In this document: positions 46,308 to 56,898 of the stretch, in pieces
Layout: the number at the start of each line of letters is the position of its first letter
Numbering within the stretch: the first letter of the stretch is position 1
NCBI GenBank assembly: GCA_017311185.1
Contig: JAESUZ010001712.1
Span: forward strand, 62,001-126,000
DNA from: Proteles cristata cristata
Lineage: Eukaryota; Chordata; Mammalia; Carnivora; Hyaenidae
DNA: 64,000 bases
Direction: 5' to 3'
Notes under the pieces: model-generated
What the model was told of the DNA's origin: nothing
Database searches by the model: none
Seen by the model: only the letters and a program-made list of their open reading frames with translations
Position numbers and translations under genes: made by a program

Positions 46308-46437
46308 GAAAAATAGTGTTTGTTTCCCCAATGTTGACTGATCACTTGGGGTTTAGAGGCAAAGTCAAAAATCTTTAAGAGGAACATTTATATATTTAAA
46401 AGTGCAAAAATACCACAAGTGCGTTCTTTATTTTAAT
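46308..46437 (+). repeat. local direct duplication, copy 2
   Basis: Second copy of 45520-45648, offset 788 bases. Similarity stops just before the antisense SINE at 46443, so that SINE may hide the original right border. Confidence 0.92.
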
Positions 46438-46442
46438 CTTTG

Positions 46443-46659
46443 GGTTTTTTTTTTAAGTTTATTCATTTATTTTGAGAGCTCGTGTGCAGACAGAGGGAGA
46501 GAGAGAGAGAAAGTGCAGGCAGGAGAGCGACAGAGAAAGACAGTCTCCACACTATCGTTGAGGAGCCCATTGTGGGTGTCATACTTCACGAACCATGAGA
46601 TCATGACTCGAACCAAAGTTGGATGAACGCTTAACTGACTGACACACCCAAGTGTCCCT
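46443..46659 (-). mobile_element. SINEC_Fc-type SINE, antisense, diverged
   Basis: 'tttttaagtttattcattta', GA-rich block, 'gaaccatgagatcatgactc', and head 'ctgacacacccaagtgtccc', considerably decayed. Target duplication not clear. Confidence 0.85.
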
Positions 46660-47459
46660 CCAAACTATAGTTTGAAGAATATGTTGTAGAATTTAGAAAA
46701 GGCTAAACTCAATGCAGATTGGACTAGTCAGAAGTGATTATAGAGTTCATAATTGGGATGTGGACTAGGTTTTGAAAACTATATGAAGTTTGACAAGATG
46801 AGAGGAGAGTAGTAGGATCTTTAAACTGGAGAATCAATATGAGAATAAACAGGTGGAACGGGAACTGCATGGCATGGAGACATATGCCAGCAACTCTCTT
46901 TGTCTAGGTGAGGTCAGATATATGAGCCCCAGAAACCAAACAGTGTGTGTTATGTGGTAGCCAAGAGAAAACATTTTGGATTGCCGTGTTTCTGTAAGTG
47001 TGAAAAGCTCGTACCATATGGTACGGAAGATAATTTGAGGCTACGTAGTCACTAGGTATTAAGGAATATTGAATCATTTTATAACAAAGTTATAACCCTT
47101 TCAACTCCTTTAATTACCCTGGTAAGACTTTCTCCTGTCTCTATTGCTTGTTAACCTCCCTGTGTAGAGAAAGAGAAAACAGACCCGGGAACAGAAACTT
47201 TGGCTAGCAAAATTATCCACCTGTAAATTGATAATGTTGTAACTCTACTGTATTAATGTTAAGGTTATCTTCTAAATCCAGTAAGTGATAATGGTTTTCT
47301 TTTTTACAACTGTGACATAACATTTAAAGAACAGAACAATTAACAACAATGTATGGCACACACATGCCATGAGCAGCATCCAAATGTGAGGAAAATCCTG
47401 AAGTTTGGGAACCACTGTTGAAACAGAGAAAGCACTGCTGCTCAAGGTAAAAACCAGGC
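46660..47459. other. unique noncoding DNA, no feature recognised
   Basis: Nothing recognised. Confidence 0.4.
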
Positions 47460-47590
47460 TTTAAGTCCTATTTCTGTGGTTTGTTAATGGTGACCTTGTG
47501 TAACCACTTACTCTCGCTGAGCCTCAGTTTACTTCTCTGTAAAGAGAGAGGTCAGGTGAGATGAACTCCAAGGTCTCCTTCGGCTCACAC
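47460..47590 (+). mobile_element. MIR SINE fragment, sense
   Basis: 'ggtgaccttgtgtaaccact', 'ctgagcctcagtttacttct', 'ctgtaaagagagaggtcagg' and 'actccaaggtctccttcggc' match the MIR core and its MIR3-like downstream part. Confidence 0.7.
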
Positions 47591-48131
47591 TTGTGTGATT
47601 AAAGGGCGACTGAAGGCTTCTGAGCCGACAGTGACAAGATGAAAGTGGCATTTAAAGAAGATTAGTCTGGCAGTGGCACGGAGGTGAGTTTGGAGAGGAG
47701 AAAGCTTGGGGTCAGGGAGGCCAGATAGGTGGCTGCTTCCGTAATCCAGGAATGAGCATCTGATAAGGGCCAGGGCTCGGATGAAGGTAGCGAGAAGGCA
47801 AGGGACAAAGAGACATGGAAGGCGTTTCAAAGGAAGGTTTGACAAGATTTGAAAACTAAATAGTGCATTGAATCATAAAAGTGACTTAGGGATTTTGAGC
47901 TTGCTGCAGTAAAAAAAAGAAGGCCTTTGACAAAATACATGTTGGAAAGAGGAGCTTGTTTGATTCTGAAAATCTTGAGTTTGAGCTGACTGTAAGACAC
48001 TGAGGTTGAAACGCCCCAGATGGAAATCCAGGACTGTAATTAGATAAAAAGAATGATGAAGAAATTCAGACTTAGGAGCTTTTTGCTGTGAAATAAAGAA
48101 GGAATGAGTTTGCTAGAGAGAATGCAAAAGC
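47591..48131. mobile_element. probable ancient LINE-derived repeat, left of a SINE
   Basis: 'aagaagattagtctggcagt', 'ggtggctgcttccgtaatcc' and 'cagatggaaatccaggactg' resemble a diverged dispersed mammalian repeat (ctctggctgctgtg … caggaggctattgcagtaatcc). Family uncertain. Confidence 0.45.
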
Positions 48132-48148
48132 AAGAATAACAGAAAGCC

Positions 48149-48385
48149 GGGGCGCCTGGGTGGCTTAGTCGGTTAAGCGTCCGACTTTCGCTTGGGTCAT
48201 GATCTCGCGGTTCGTGGGTTCGAGCCCCGCGTCGGGCTCTGTGCTGACTGCCAGCTCAGAGCCTGGAGCCTGTTTCAGTCTGTGACTCCCTCTCTCTCTG
48301 ACCCTCCCCTGCTCACGCTGTCTCTCTCTCTCTCCTAGAAATAAATAAAATTTAAAAAAAAAAAAAAAAGAGAGAGAAAAAAAAA
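48149..48385 (+). mobile_element. near-consensus SINEC_Fc SINE, sense
   Basis: Intact head 'ggggcgcctgggtggcttag', 'tcgcttgggtcatgatctcg', box B 'gggttcgagccccgcgtc' with all CpGs kept, and a long A-rich tail with a GAGAGA interruption. Perfect duplication 'aagaataacagaaagcc' at 48132-48148 and 48386-48402. Probably the youngest insertion in the window. Confidence 0.97.
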
Positions 48386-48402
48386 AAGAATAACAGAAAG
48401 CC

Positions 48403-48720
48403 CAAAATCGAATTTTGGAATACAATGCCTATTGTTAAAGGCTCAGGAGAAGGAGGGGAGGCCACGAAAGGAAATAAATATAGAACACTCAGAGTGAGAG
48501 AAACCAGAGTAGTGTGGGCTTCTGCAAGCCATAAAAGGAGCCAGTTTTCAAAAGATGTGTAGTACTGAGTATAGAATATCATGAAGAAGGAGGAGCTCTG
48601 AAACACAGACAAAGGTTTGACTGATGTCATTGGTACCCTTTAAGCAGAAAGCATCAGAGTGGTAGCAGCTGATAATGATCAAGAGCCAATTGAGAGGGAA
48701 AAGTAAAGGCAAAAAATGAA
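48403..48720. mobile_element. probable ancient LINE-derived repeat, right of a SINE
   Basis: Continues the repeat-like texture of 47.6-48.1 kb ('gtggtagcagctgataatga', 'agagccaattgagagggaaa'). Family uncertain. Confidence 0.35.
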
Positions 48721-50052
48721 GATTTGGTAAACAACAAATTCAAGGAAAATTTATATGTACTGTAGTATGATAACCAGAGAGGATCAAAGGCTCTTAGAAA
48801 CAGAAAGATGGAAGGTTCTGGAAAGTGAAGTGAGATGAATTGTGGACTCCACATTTTGTGGTTCAAATTTTGAACAGGGTCCACCTTTGAGTCATCATGA
48901 GCCACCATAATTAATTTCAAAGAAAGGGACCTCATGTGTATTTCCTGTTCTGTAGCACATCTCCACCAGGTTCTGGTACAAAAGACTCTGAGAAACAATT
49001 AGCATTTTCTGGACTTGGATTTTATAGTATATTCTCTCTTCCAATCACTTCCAATCTCAGTTGGCCCCTGGGGCTGAGATGGACATGTACTTTTCCTACA
49101 TCAAGCCTAGGACATCTTGACTTCCTTGTTTTGGCGACCAAAGTGTGAAGTCTGAGTCGTCGCATCACTGAGCCATGAATGCTCTTACAAGGCTGGACAG
49201 GATTAGAAAGTGCTCTTTGTACATCTCACACACACTCAGTGGTTACAGCCATTGTCTTTTATTTTGTGTATGATCCTTTCCACAAGCCTATAAAACATTA
49301 TGAGCCAGGATCTCAGCTTATATCCCAAAATAAATCAGGGCCGGAGTTTTTACCAGCTGTAAAAGAAAAATCCAAAAATACAGGGACCAGATTGCCATTC
49401 TATATAATTCTCAGGGAATTCCCTTTACCAAGGCTGTATAATTCATTTCCCTGAACAAGGACTCCCAGCAGACACTCTGTCCAGCTGCCCTGGAGCCTAC
49501 AGGAAGGTTCTATGTTTGCCACATGTTTGCCCTGAAAACAAAGAGAACAGGAATATAAAATAACTTTCCTGGTATCGATTAAAGTTGTAATTTTGAATAT
49601 ATGAACCGAGTTCACTGTTAGGCAGTATATCATATCAAGAACACAGATGCTTCATAACACAAAATGTCGACTTAAAGATGGTCCCCTACTGCGTAAGCCT
49701 CAGCCCCACGGTATCTGGATCCATTCCTGGATGCCTTGGGGAGACAAAAGTAATGCCAATAATACCGAGAAGATTGACCTGGTTACCTGGAGACAGGTGT
49801 AATAGAATGGTATGGTCAGTGATCCACAAACTCAGTTGCCTACAGAAGCCAGGAAGTTAAATAAACTGAGTAAATCAGGTAGAGTGTAACACAGCAGGAC
49901 AGGTGGAACCTGTGGCGAACTGCACAGAGCATGCTCCCACCTTGAGGGCAACAGCCACCCACTCACCTACAGCCATATGACAGCGAAGTCCCCGGTGAAG
50001 TCAAATCTTCCGATTGTTCAGGAGAATCTAGAAATCCTGGCTCCTCTATGAC
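48721..50052. other. unique noncoding DNA, no feature recognised
   Basis: About 1.3 kb. Frames of 91 and 114 codons have no known domain. No repeat recognised. Confidence 0.4.
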
Positions 50053-50065
50053 ATTCCCAAATTAT

Positions 50066-50279
50066 TTTTTATGTTTACTTATTTTTGAGACACAGAGAGA
50101 GACAGAGTATGAGCAGGGAAGGGGTAGAGAGAGAGGGAGACACAGAACCTGAAGCAGGCTCCAGGCTCTGAGCTCTCTGCACAGAGCCTGACGAGGGGCT
50201 CAAACTTGTGAATCATGAGCCATGAGATCATGACCTGAGCTGAAGTCGGATGCTCAACCGACTGAGCCACCCAGGGGCC
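50066..50279 (-). mobile_element. SINEC_Fc-type SINE, antisense
   Basis: 'tatgtttacttatttttgag', GA-rich middle, 'gagatcatgacctgagctga' and head 'ctgagccacccaggggcc'. Flanks 'attcccaaattat' and 'ctcccaagttata' are an imperfect duplication. A second SINE follows in the same orientation. Confidence 0.92.
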
Positions 50280-50294
50280 TCCCAAGTTATATTT

Positions 50295-50503
50295 TAAGTG
50301 TATTTATTTATTTTGAGAGAGAGAGAGTGCACGCATAAGTGCTGTTTGGGGAGGAAGAGAGAGTAAGAGAGAGAATCCTAAGCTGACTCCATGGTGTCGG
50401 TACAGAGCCCTATGCAGGTCTTAATCTCATGAACTGTGAGATCATGACCTGAGCCAAAACCAAGAGTCAGACACTCAATGGACCAAGCTACCCAGGTGCC
50501 CGT
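50295..50503 (-). mobile_element. SINEC_Fc-type SINE, antisense (tandem neighbour)
   Basis: 'taagtgtatttatttatttt', GA-rich block, 'gagatcatgacctgagccaa' and head 'aagctacccaggtgccc'. More diverged than its left neighbour, only about 15 bases away. Confidence 0.9.
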
Positions 50504-51399
50504 CTCTCACTTGGCAACAAATTAAGCATATTTTACATACTACACTGGTGCACAAAACATGTCAGTGAAGCACAGTGTTTTACAAACTGAATTCTAGCTC
50601 ACAGCTATTAAATTTATGAGCTCTCTGAGATCTCACAACCTGGAGAGAAAGGCCATTTGCCCCACTGGTCAGTCTGAGGTCCAGCCCTTTGAGTGCCGGG
50701 AGTTGGCCTGCTCTTGAGGCCCATCTCCAGGCTTTGCCCTCTTGTTGGAAGAGTGAGATCCAAAATTGCCTTTTATTTCCCATCTATTACCCCTCCAAAC
50801 CTAGTTCCATCAGTAGTTGTTGATCTCCCCCCAAAGATAAGAGAGATATTATCCAACTAAAAACTGAGTTGCAAAATGAGAGTGCTTTCTAGAAAGATTT
50901 GCATCTAGAAGAGAACACTTGTGAACCTGAGTCCACTTTCAAGCAGTCTGAGGGAGTAAAATAAAATGTACCACGCAGCCTGCCAGGAGGTATTTTGGGA
51001 AAGTCAAGGCTCTTCCCAAATCCTCTAAATTCTCTGGGAGGCCAATATATGCTAGCTCCAACTCATTCATTCCTTGATTTTTTTCAGAAAATGTTTGGTC
51101 AGCTTACACCATGTGATCGGCACAGAGCTGCAATCCTGGGGCACAGGACGAACAGCCCCAGGAAAGAGGCAGACATATAATCAGGCTATTATATTGTTAT
51201 GCCTCCGAGTTCCAGCACTGAGACTCTCCAGAGGGGACTGTAGACCACTATCCTGCCTTTCTAGCCCCCCTTCTTCCTTTCCTCTGCCCTACGTCCTCAC
51301 TTGATCTGAGTCCTACTTCCTCTGTTCTTAACTCTGCCAGAAGACAGTCTAGGGCCACTGGAGTCAGCAGCGAGGCACCCTGGGTCTGCTCCTGGCTCC
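50504..51399. other. unique noncoding DNA, no feature recognised
   Basis: Nothing firm. C/T-rich patch near 51257-51300. Confidence 0.4.
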
Positions 51400-52030
51400 C
51401 AACTACCTTGGCCTTTCTCACCTGCAGACTTTTACTCATACTGCTCCTTCTTTCAGGAATGGCATTTGTCTGTTCTTTTGCCATGGCCCTTATATTGTTC
51501 TGCCCTCCTGTTTAGTTCATTGGTTTCATTTCTACATCTGTGACCAACCTGTGAGGTCAGGGGGTCAGGCTTTTTTTAAAAAAAATCTGTGGCTCCCCCA
51601 TAGTGCGCTTGGTTTTTTGGCACATTTTTAGTACATGTTGACTAATAAAGAGCCATCCCTTCAGTCTGAGTTTCTAGAAGTCCTATATACCCTTTAAGGA
51701 CCCAGGTAAATGCTGCCTCTGTCAGGCAGCCTTCTCTGATTGCCTCAGCCTCAGAGAATGATCTCTTCTGGTTCTGAATATCGATAGCTTTGGGTGTGAA
51801 CTACTCTTAGTGCTGTCAGTCTCACCCAAGGCTTTATACTGGAAGCACTGGGTATGTGTGCCTCATCTCTACTAGACTGTAATGTTTCTGAGGGCAAAGG
51901 AAGTTTCTTCTGAATCTTTCCACCCTGCACAGTAGATAGCACATGATATTGTTCACAACTATATTTCAATAAGTGAATGCAGTGTGACTCATTGAATCAG
52001 TGTGTTTGAGCAAATGAATGAACTGAATAA
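51400..52030 (+). mobile_element. L2 LINE 3' region, sense
   Basis: 'actgctccttctttcaggaa', 'caggcagccttctctgattg', 'ctactagactgtaatgtttc' and 'tgagggcaaaggaagtttct' follow sense L2 order (ctgttccttctgcctggaa … ggaggccttccctgac … ctagaatgtaagctcc). Interrupted or diverged around 51540-51650. Confidence 0.7.
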
Positions 52031-52173
52031 ATGAAGAGGACAGAATCTGAGATCATCAGAGCTTAATGGATCTTATCAAACTGCTCCCTTCATTTACGGT
52101 TAGATTTCCGAGTTTGATAGATATTTGTCATAAGCATTTTTATGTCTCACAGGTATCAATTTAAAATATCACT

Positions 52174-52395
52174 GGGGTGCCTGGGTGGCTCAGTCGGTTA
52201 AGCGTCTGACTTTGCTCAGGTCATGATCTCACAGTTCGTGGGTTTGAGCCCTGCGTCGGGCTCTGTGCTGATAGCCAGGTCAGAGCCTGAAGCCTGTTTC
52301 AGATTCTACGTCTCCCTCTCTCTCTGACCCTCCCCCTGCTCAGGCTGTCTCTCTCTTGGAAATTAAAAAAAATTAAAAAAATTAAAATAAAATAA
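52174..52395 (+). mobile_element. SINEC_Fc SINE, sense (cluster member 1)
   Basis: Head 'ggggtgcctgggtggctcag', 'tttgctcaggtcatgatctc', box B-like 'gggtttgagccctgcgtc', CT block and an AATT/AAAT-rich tail. Flanking 'aaaatatcact' versus 'aaaatgattatc' is weak. Confidence 0.93.
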
Positions 52396-52470
52396 AATGA
52401 TTATCATTCATTTAATTTTCTTAGTAACTAAAGACCACAAATCCTTTTGTATTAAACCCTTGTTGAAGAG

Positions 52471-52590
52471 AGGTGCCTGGCTGGCTCAGCTAGTACAGTG
52501 TACAACCCCTGATCTCAGGGTTGCAAGTTCAAGCCCCATGTTGGGCATGGAGCCTACTCAAAACAAACAAACAAACAAACAAACAAAAAT
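52471..52590 (+). mobile_element. short tRNA-Lys-like SINE with (AAAC)n tail
   Basis: Only a tRNA-like head ('gcctggctggctcagctagt', 'gatctcagggttgcaagttc', 'aagccccatgttgggca'), then 'tggagcctactc' and an AAAC repeat tail. There is no CT block. Duplication 'cccttgttgaaga' (52458-52470) versus 'cccttattgaaga' (52591-52603). It keeps the tRNA-Lys layout more clearly than the Fc copies, but the anticodon arm is altered, so it is not a working tRNA. Confidence 0.85.
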
Positions 52591-52638
52591 CCCTTATTGA
52601 AGAAAACCTTTCCAGTAAAAAGTAGATGGAGTTTATTG

Positions 52639-52850
52639 GTTTTTATTCATTTATTTATTTCTGAGAAAGAGAGAGAGAGACAGCATGAGCAGGGGAGGGT
52701 CAAAGAGAGAGGGAGACACATAACCTGAAGCAGCCTCCACGCTCTGAGCTGTCAGCACAGAGTCCGATGTGGGGCTTGAACCCACAGACTGTGAAATCAT
52801 GACCTGAGCTGAAGTCGGTTGCTTAACCGACTGAACCACCCAGGCGCCCC
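52639..52850 (-). mobile_element. SINEC_Fc SINE, antisense (cluster member 3)
   Basis: 'tttttattcatttatttatt', GA-rich block, 'gaaatcatgacctgagctga' and head 'gaaccacccaggcgcccc'. Duplication 'agatggagtttattg' (52624-52638) versus 'agatggaatttattg' (52853-52867). Confidence 0.95.
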
Positions 52851-53034
52851 AGAGATGGAATTTATTGTGATGTCCAAATAATTATATAGTCTCTAAAATG
52901 TTGACCTCTTAAGGGTTAGAAAGATAAGTTTAGAAGTCTTCTTTCCATGAATTTGAATAGATAGCTGTACTTTTCCCCCCTTATACTTATGTTGCTACAT
53001 CTAACAGCTGTCTATCATCTCTCCTAGACTCAGC

Positions 53035-53130
53035 TTGTTTAAACAGCAATTATTTATTGAGCACCTATTGTGTGACTTTAAATTGCTATAGGCCTGAAAA
53101 GCTGACATCATAGTTTTGAGTTTAGAGTTG
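53035..53130 (-). mobile_element. L2 LINE 3'-end fragment, antisense
   Basis: 'acagcaattatttattgagc' and 'acctattgtgtgactttaaa' match the antisense L2 terminus. Confidence 0.55.
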
Positions 53131-53153
53131 TGTTTTAAAAGAGTAGTGTTCAT

Positions 53154-53192
53154 GGGGCCCCTGGATGGCTCAGTCAGATGAGCATCTGATTC
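53154..53192 (+). mobile_element. SINEC_Fc head fragment, sense
   Basis: Only the first ~39 bases of a sense SINE ('ggggcccctggatggctcag', 'tcagatgagcatctgattct'), joined directly to the T-rich tail of an antisense SINE. The missing remainder is not found on the other side. Confidence 0.9.
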
Positions 53193-53424
53193 TTTTTAAA
53201 AATTTTTTTTAACGTTTATTTACTTTTGAGGGAGACAGAGAGAGAGAAGAAAGACAGACCTGGAGTGGGGGAGGGGGAGAGAGGAAGGGAGACAGAATCT
53301 GAAGCAGGCTCCAGACTCTGAGCTGTCAGCACAGAGCCCAATGCGGGGCTCCAACTCATGAATCACGAGATCATGACCTGAGCTGAACTCTAATACTTAA
53401 CTGACTAAGCCACCCAGTCACCCC
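53193..53424 (-). mobile_element. SINEC_Fc SINE, antisense, fused to a sense head
   Basis: 'tttttttaacgtttatttac', GA-rich block, 'cacagagcccaatgcggggc', 'gagatcatgacctgagctga' and head 'agccacccagtcacccc'. The short repeat 'agttgtgtt' occurs outside the composite on both sides (53126-53134 and 53429-53437). Confidence 0.92.
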
Positions 53425-53437
53425 AGAAAGTTGTGTT

Positions 53438-54899
53438 AAAAAAAAAGAAAACACATTTAAGTGAGGAACCATTTATTGGTAAACAAACAAACAGATACAA
53501 TTCAGTGCATGGATTCTGCAAACTCTGTTTTGGACTCTGAGTGAGTAGGTGGACATCTCACTCTCAGCTGTGCTCTGGGGGGCAGCTGATTGAGTAAAGG
53601 AGCAGGGGATGAGTGTGGTACAAGCAGACTCACAGCTTCTGGAAGGGACCTGCTGGCCTGAGCAATGAAAGGATTGCTCCATTCCACAGTGAAATCAAGC
53701 AGCAGTCTAGCATCCTGACTTCTCTCTTGATTCTGCCATGAAAGCATCTTATCTTCTCATAATAAATCACTAGTGAGGGCACTAAAATAATGGAGGAAGA
53801 CAAGATAAGAAGACCATAAAACCATACTTTGCAACATGATGTTGCTGCGAATTTTGACAGTCTCTTTTCATTCCTTCTAGCAAGGGGAAAAAAAGGAGTG
53901 ACCGATTACGCAGTCTTTTCCTTGAACATTTTCACAGTTACAAAATCGGCAATGTACCTCCAGTAGTGGTGAATTAGAGATTTGTCTTATCTAAATTATA
54001 ACAATAGTTCACATGTCGTGTTTAGGGCAGTAAACAACCAAATCATTAATTTCTACCTCAGAATCACGAGTGATTACACTTTCTATCTCTGAAACTCCAT
54101 AGACTCTTATCTATTAGAAATGAAAATAATGTGCCATTGATTTGAGCAGCCTTTTAGAATATAGGAATAATGATCTGAGGAGTTTTTAATTATCTAAACT
54201 CCAGTAAGAGTTCCTTGTGAGCTTTCAAAAAAAAAAGAAGAAGAAGAAGAACGTGACCTAATATATAAAAGGTGGCTGAGAAGATGAGATGTGCCGTGGG
54301 CAAATTTAGATTCTATAGCAGAGGCTATCATAGGTACTAGGAATTGAGTCCCTTATGCCTCAGAGAAGGCTGGGCAGAGACACTTGCAAAAAAAGGCAGA
54401 GGAACACTCCTTAGAGGAAATTTTATCCATGAGCAAATAGTATTCAGCCGTCTTCGTGGTTACAGTTTTATTATCTACATATGCTGCAGGCCCGTTGGAA
54501 GTCATAAACTCACACACCGAATGGCACCCTCAACAAGCACATGTATTGGCTGCCTTTTCACCTTGTCTCCATTTGTGTGTTAAACAGCCTGTATGATGGG
54601 CTCCTTTCTTTTCACACTTATAAGCCAAAGTCATTGTCCTGTCAGTGCATAATGATTTTAGTATTTTTGGAGTGCAAGCCAGAAGGTTTTTCCATTGCAT
54701 TACGGAACAGAGGAGGCCCTATCCATAATCAGATTGAATGCATGGGGGAGGCGAGAAAGAAAGGAAGTTGGGTTGAGAAGGACAAAGGAAAGAAAAGGGG
54801 AAATTTTCCATCTGGAGAGCTGGACCTGAGCCCCCTCTCAGGGAAGAGCTGCTTAGGCTGTCTTGGGCACACTATTTCATTTCTCCTTACATGCTTTCA
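53438..54899. other. unique noncoding DNA, short GAA run at 54236-54252
   Basis: Mostly unrecognised. A 131-codon frame at 54541-54936 and overlapping minus frames near 53473-53747 carry no known motif. Confidence 0.4.
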
Positions 54900-55480
54900 G
54901 CACCCCAAGGCTCATCAAAATGGCAAATATTTTTAAGTGGGCCACTTGCCCCTCAAATTTCTGAGAGCCGAGCCTGTAGGAAATGGATAGGGTGTCCCTC
55001 CACCTTCAAACTCCACTTGCAGTGTTTTCCCAAGCCCACTTTTGTCTGGTTTCTAATCCACTGGGTATTAACGTTAATCTGATATTTCTGAAGTGCTTAG
55101 CCGTGTTTGTCTATGAAAGCAGCTGTGGAAAAGCAGACTGATGGATTGGCCGTGGATTTGACAGGAATTCAAATTTTGAAAAACAAACCTACTTACCCGA
55201 AAGTGCCAAATAACCATCATATGTTTCCCGAAAATAAGAGCAATATATAAAGAATCTTAGACGGTGACACTAATTTCCATGTTTGCTGCACCATTTTAGC
55301 ACTCCCATAAACCTGTAGTAGCTTTAACAGAAATATGGCTGGATGAGGCATATTTTATTCCTGAGCATGCAAGCCTAATGAATAGAAACTTTAACACATT
55401 CTTAAACAGTCCCTGCATTCAAACTTAGGGATGTATTTTAACAGGTATACGGTTCACACTATACCTCTAATGCCTGGGAG
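54900..55480. other. repeat-free block, candidate conserved noncoding element
   Basis: 'ttccatgtttgctgcaccat', 'gaggcatattttattcctga' and 'gcaagcctaatgaatagaaa' look like conserved single-copy sequence. Inference from texture only. Confidence 0.3.
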
Positions 55481-55711
55481 AGATAACCTAATATCTGGTT
55501 ATGATTTACAGGATTGGTCAAATCAGCAGAATTCCAAATTTCACCACACATTGTAATTTTACCAAAGCAGTACCTTGTTTGTATTCCTGGCTGTGAACTT
55601 CCAGATGGTGGTCACCATTCTGACCCAGTGTTTGGCACAACTCTCCTAGGACTCCTCCATTGGGACCACGTTAAAGGTGAGACTTTGAAGTTCTTATTCT
55701 TCTCACTACTG
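55481..55711. other. unique noncoding DNA, no feature recognised
   Basis: Nothing recognised. Confidence 0.35.
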
Positions 55712-55917
55712 AGCCTGGGTGGCTGAGTCAATTAAGCGTCCGACTTCGGCTCAGGTCACAATCTCACGGGTCGTGAGTTCAAGCCCCGCATTGGGCTCTG
55801 TGCTGACAGCTCAGAGCCTGGAGCCTGCTTCAGATTCTGTGTCTCCCTCTCTCTCTGCCCCTTACTTGCTCACACTCTGTCTCTCTCTCTCTCTCAAAGA
55901 TGAATAAACATTGAAAA
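55712..55917 (+). mobile_element. SINEC_Fc SINE, sense, head slightly truncated
   Basis: Begins 'gagcctgggtggctgagtca', then 'cggctcaggtcacaatctca', 'gagttcaagccccgcattgg', CT block and 'gatgaataaacattg' plus poly-A. No clean duplication because a second SINE follows 19 bases later. Confidence 0.93.
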
Positions 55918-55935
55918 AAAAATTTAATATAAACT

Positions 55936-56150
55936 GGGGCACCTGGGTGGCTTAGTCGGTTAAGCGTCCGACTTTCACTTGGGTCATGATCTCGCGTTCA
56001 TGGGTTCGAGCCCCGCGTCGGGCTCTGTGCTGATTGCCAGCTCAGAGCCAGGAGCCTGTTTCAGAGTCTGTGACTCCCTTTCTCTCTGACCCTCCCCTGT
56101 TCACGCTGTCTCTCTCTCTCTCCTAGAAATAAATAAAAAAACATTAAAAA
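55936..56150 (+). mobile_element. near-consensus SINEC_Fc SINE inserted at a SINE tail
   Basis: Head 'ggggcacctgggtggcttag', box B 'gggttcgagccccgcgtc', tail 'cctagaaataaataaaaaaa'. Duplication 'aatttaatataaact' (55921-55935) versus 'aattttaatataaat' (56151-56165). Inserted just past the tail of the previous SINE. Confidence 0.96.
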
Positions 56151-56165
56151 AATTTTAATATAAAT

Positions 56166-56429
56166 AGATGAAACTGGTGGACTGGGCCCAAAGATATTCT
56201 ATATTAAGCTAAATTCTGGGTAAGCAAGGCTAAAGCGTGTATGTTAAAGTCTATTGAGGAGAACATTTTTACTGAATTTTAAAAACAGTTTTTGATATGA
56301 AAGCAATGTATCGTCTACAAAATGTAGAATATTCAAACAAACAAAAAGAAGAAATGTAAACATAGTCACATGCAACCTTAGGTATGTACCTTTGAGACAT
56401 AGTTCTGAAAATAATCAATTATATATAAT
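56166..56429. other. unique noncoding DNA, no feature recognised
   Basis: Nothing recognised. Confidence 0.35.
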
Positions 56430-56615
56430 TATGTATATTATATATTGAGTATAATGAAATCTGCTTCAATTTAATTACAACCATGTTTTTAGATAGTGGT
56501 GATAGTTACATAACAATATAAATGTACTAATATGCCTCTGATTGTACACTTAAAATGGTGAAAATGGTAAATTTTACATATATTTTACCACAAGAAAATA
56601 TTTTTTAAAATAAAA
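56430..56615 (+). mobile_element. L1 LINE 3' tail, sense
   Basis: 'agatagtggtgatagttaca', 'ctgattgtacacttaaaatg' and 'ggtaaattttacatatattt' followed by an A-rich end match L1M 3'UTR ends, as at 10.7 and 34.3 kb. The left border is uncertain. Confidence 0.75.
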
Positions 56616-56655
56616 TTAGAATCTAAAGAATATGCTACTTTGTTGCTTGTTTTTT

Positions 56656-56898
56656 TTATATAGTTTAAGCCTAGGAATTTCAGTTTTGTTTTTTTTTTTT
56701 TTTTTTCTAGGAGAGAGAGAGAGACACCGTGAGCAGGGGAGGGTCAGAGAGAGAGGGAGACACAGACTCTGAAATAGGCTCCAGGCTCTGAGCTAGCAGT
56801 CAGCACAGAACCCGACGCGGGGCTCGAACCCACGAACCGCGAGATCATGACCTAAGCGAAAGTTGGACGCTTAACCGACTAAGCCACCCAGGCGCCCC
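56656..56898 (-). mobile_element. near-consensus SINEC_Fc SINE with apparent 3' transduction
   Basis: The antisense SINE body (poly-T at about 56688-56706, 'cagaacccgacgcggggctc', 'gaacccacgaaccgcgagat', head 'taagccacccaggcgcccc') is preceded by about 30 unique bases, 56659-56687. The duplication 'tgttgcttgtttttt' lies outside those bases (56641-56655 and 56899-56913). In SINE sense the order is body, A-run, unique segment, second A-run, duplication. Confidence 0.85.

Noticed and set aside
52471..52560. Functional tRNA-Lys gene
   Set aside because: tRNA-like outline, but stems and anticodon loop are altered, and it sits between target-site duplications with an AAAC tail. It is a retroposed SINE.
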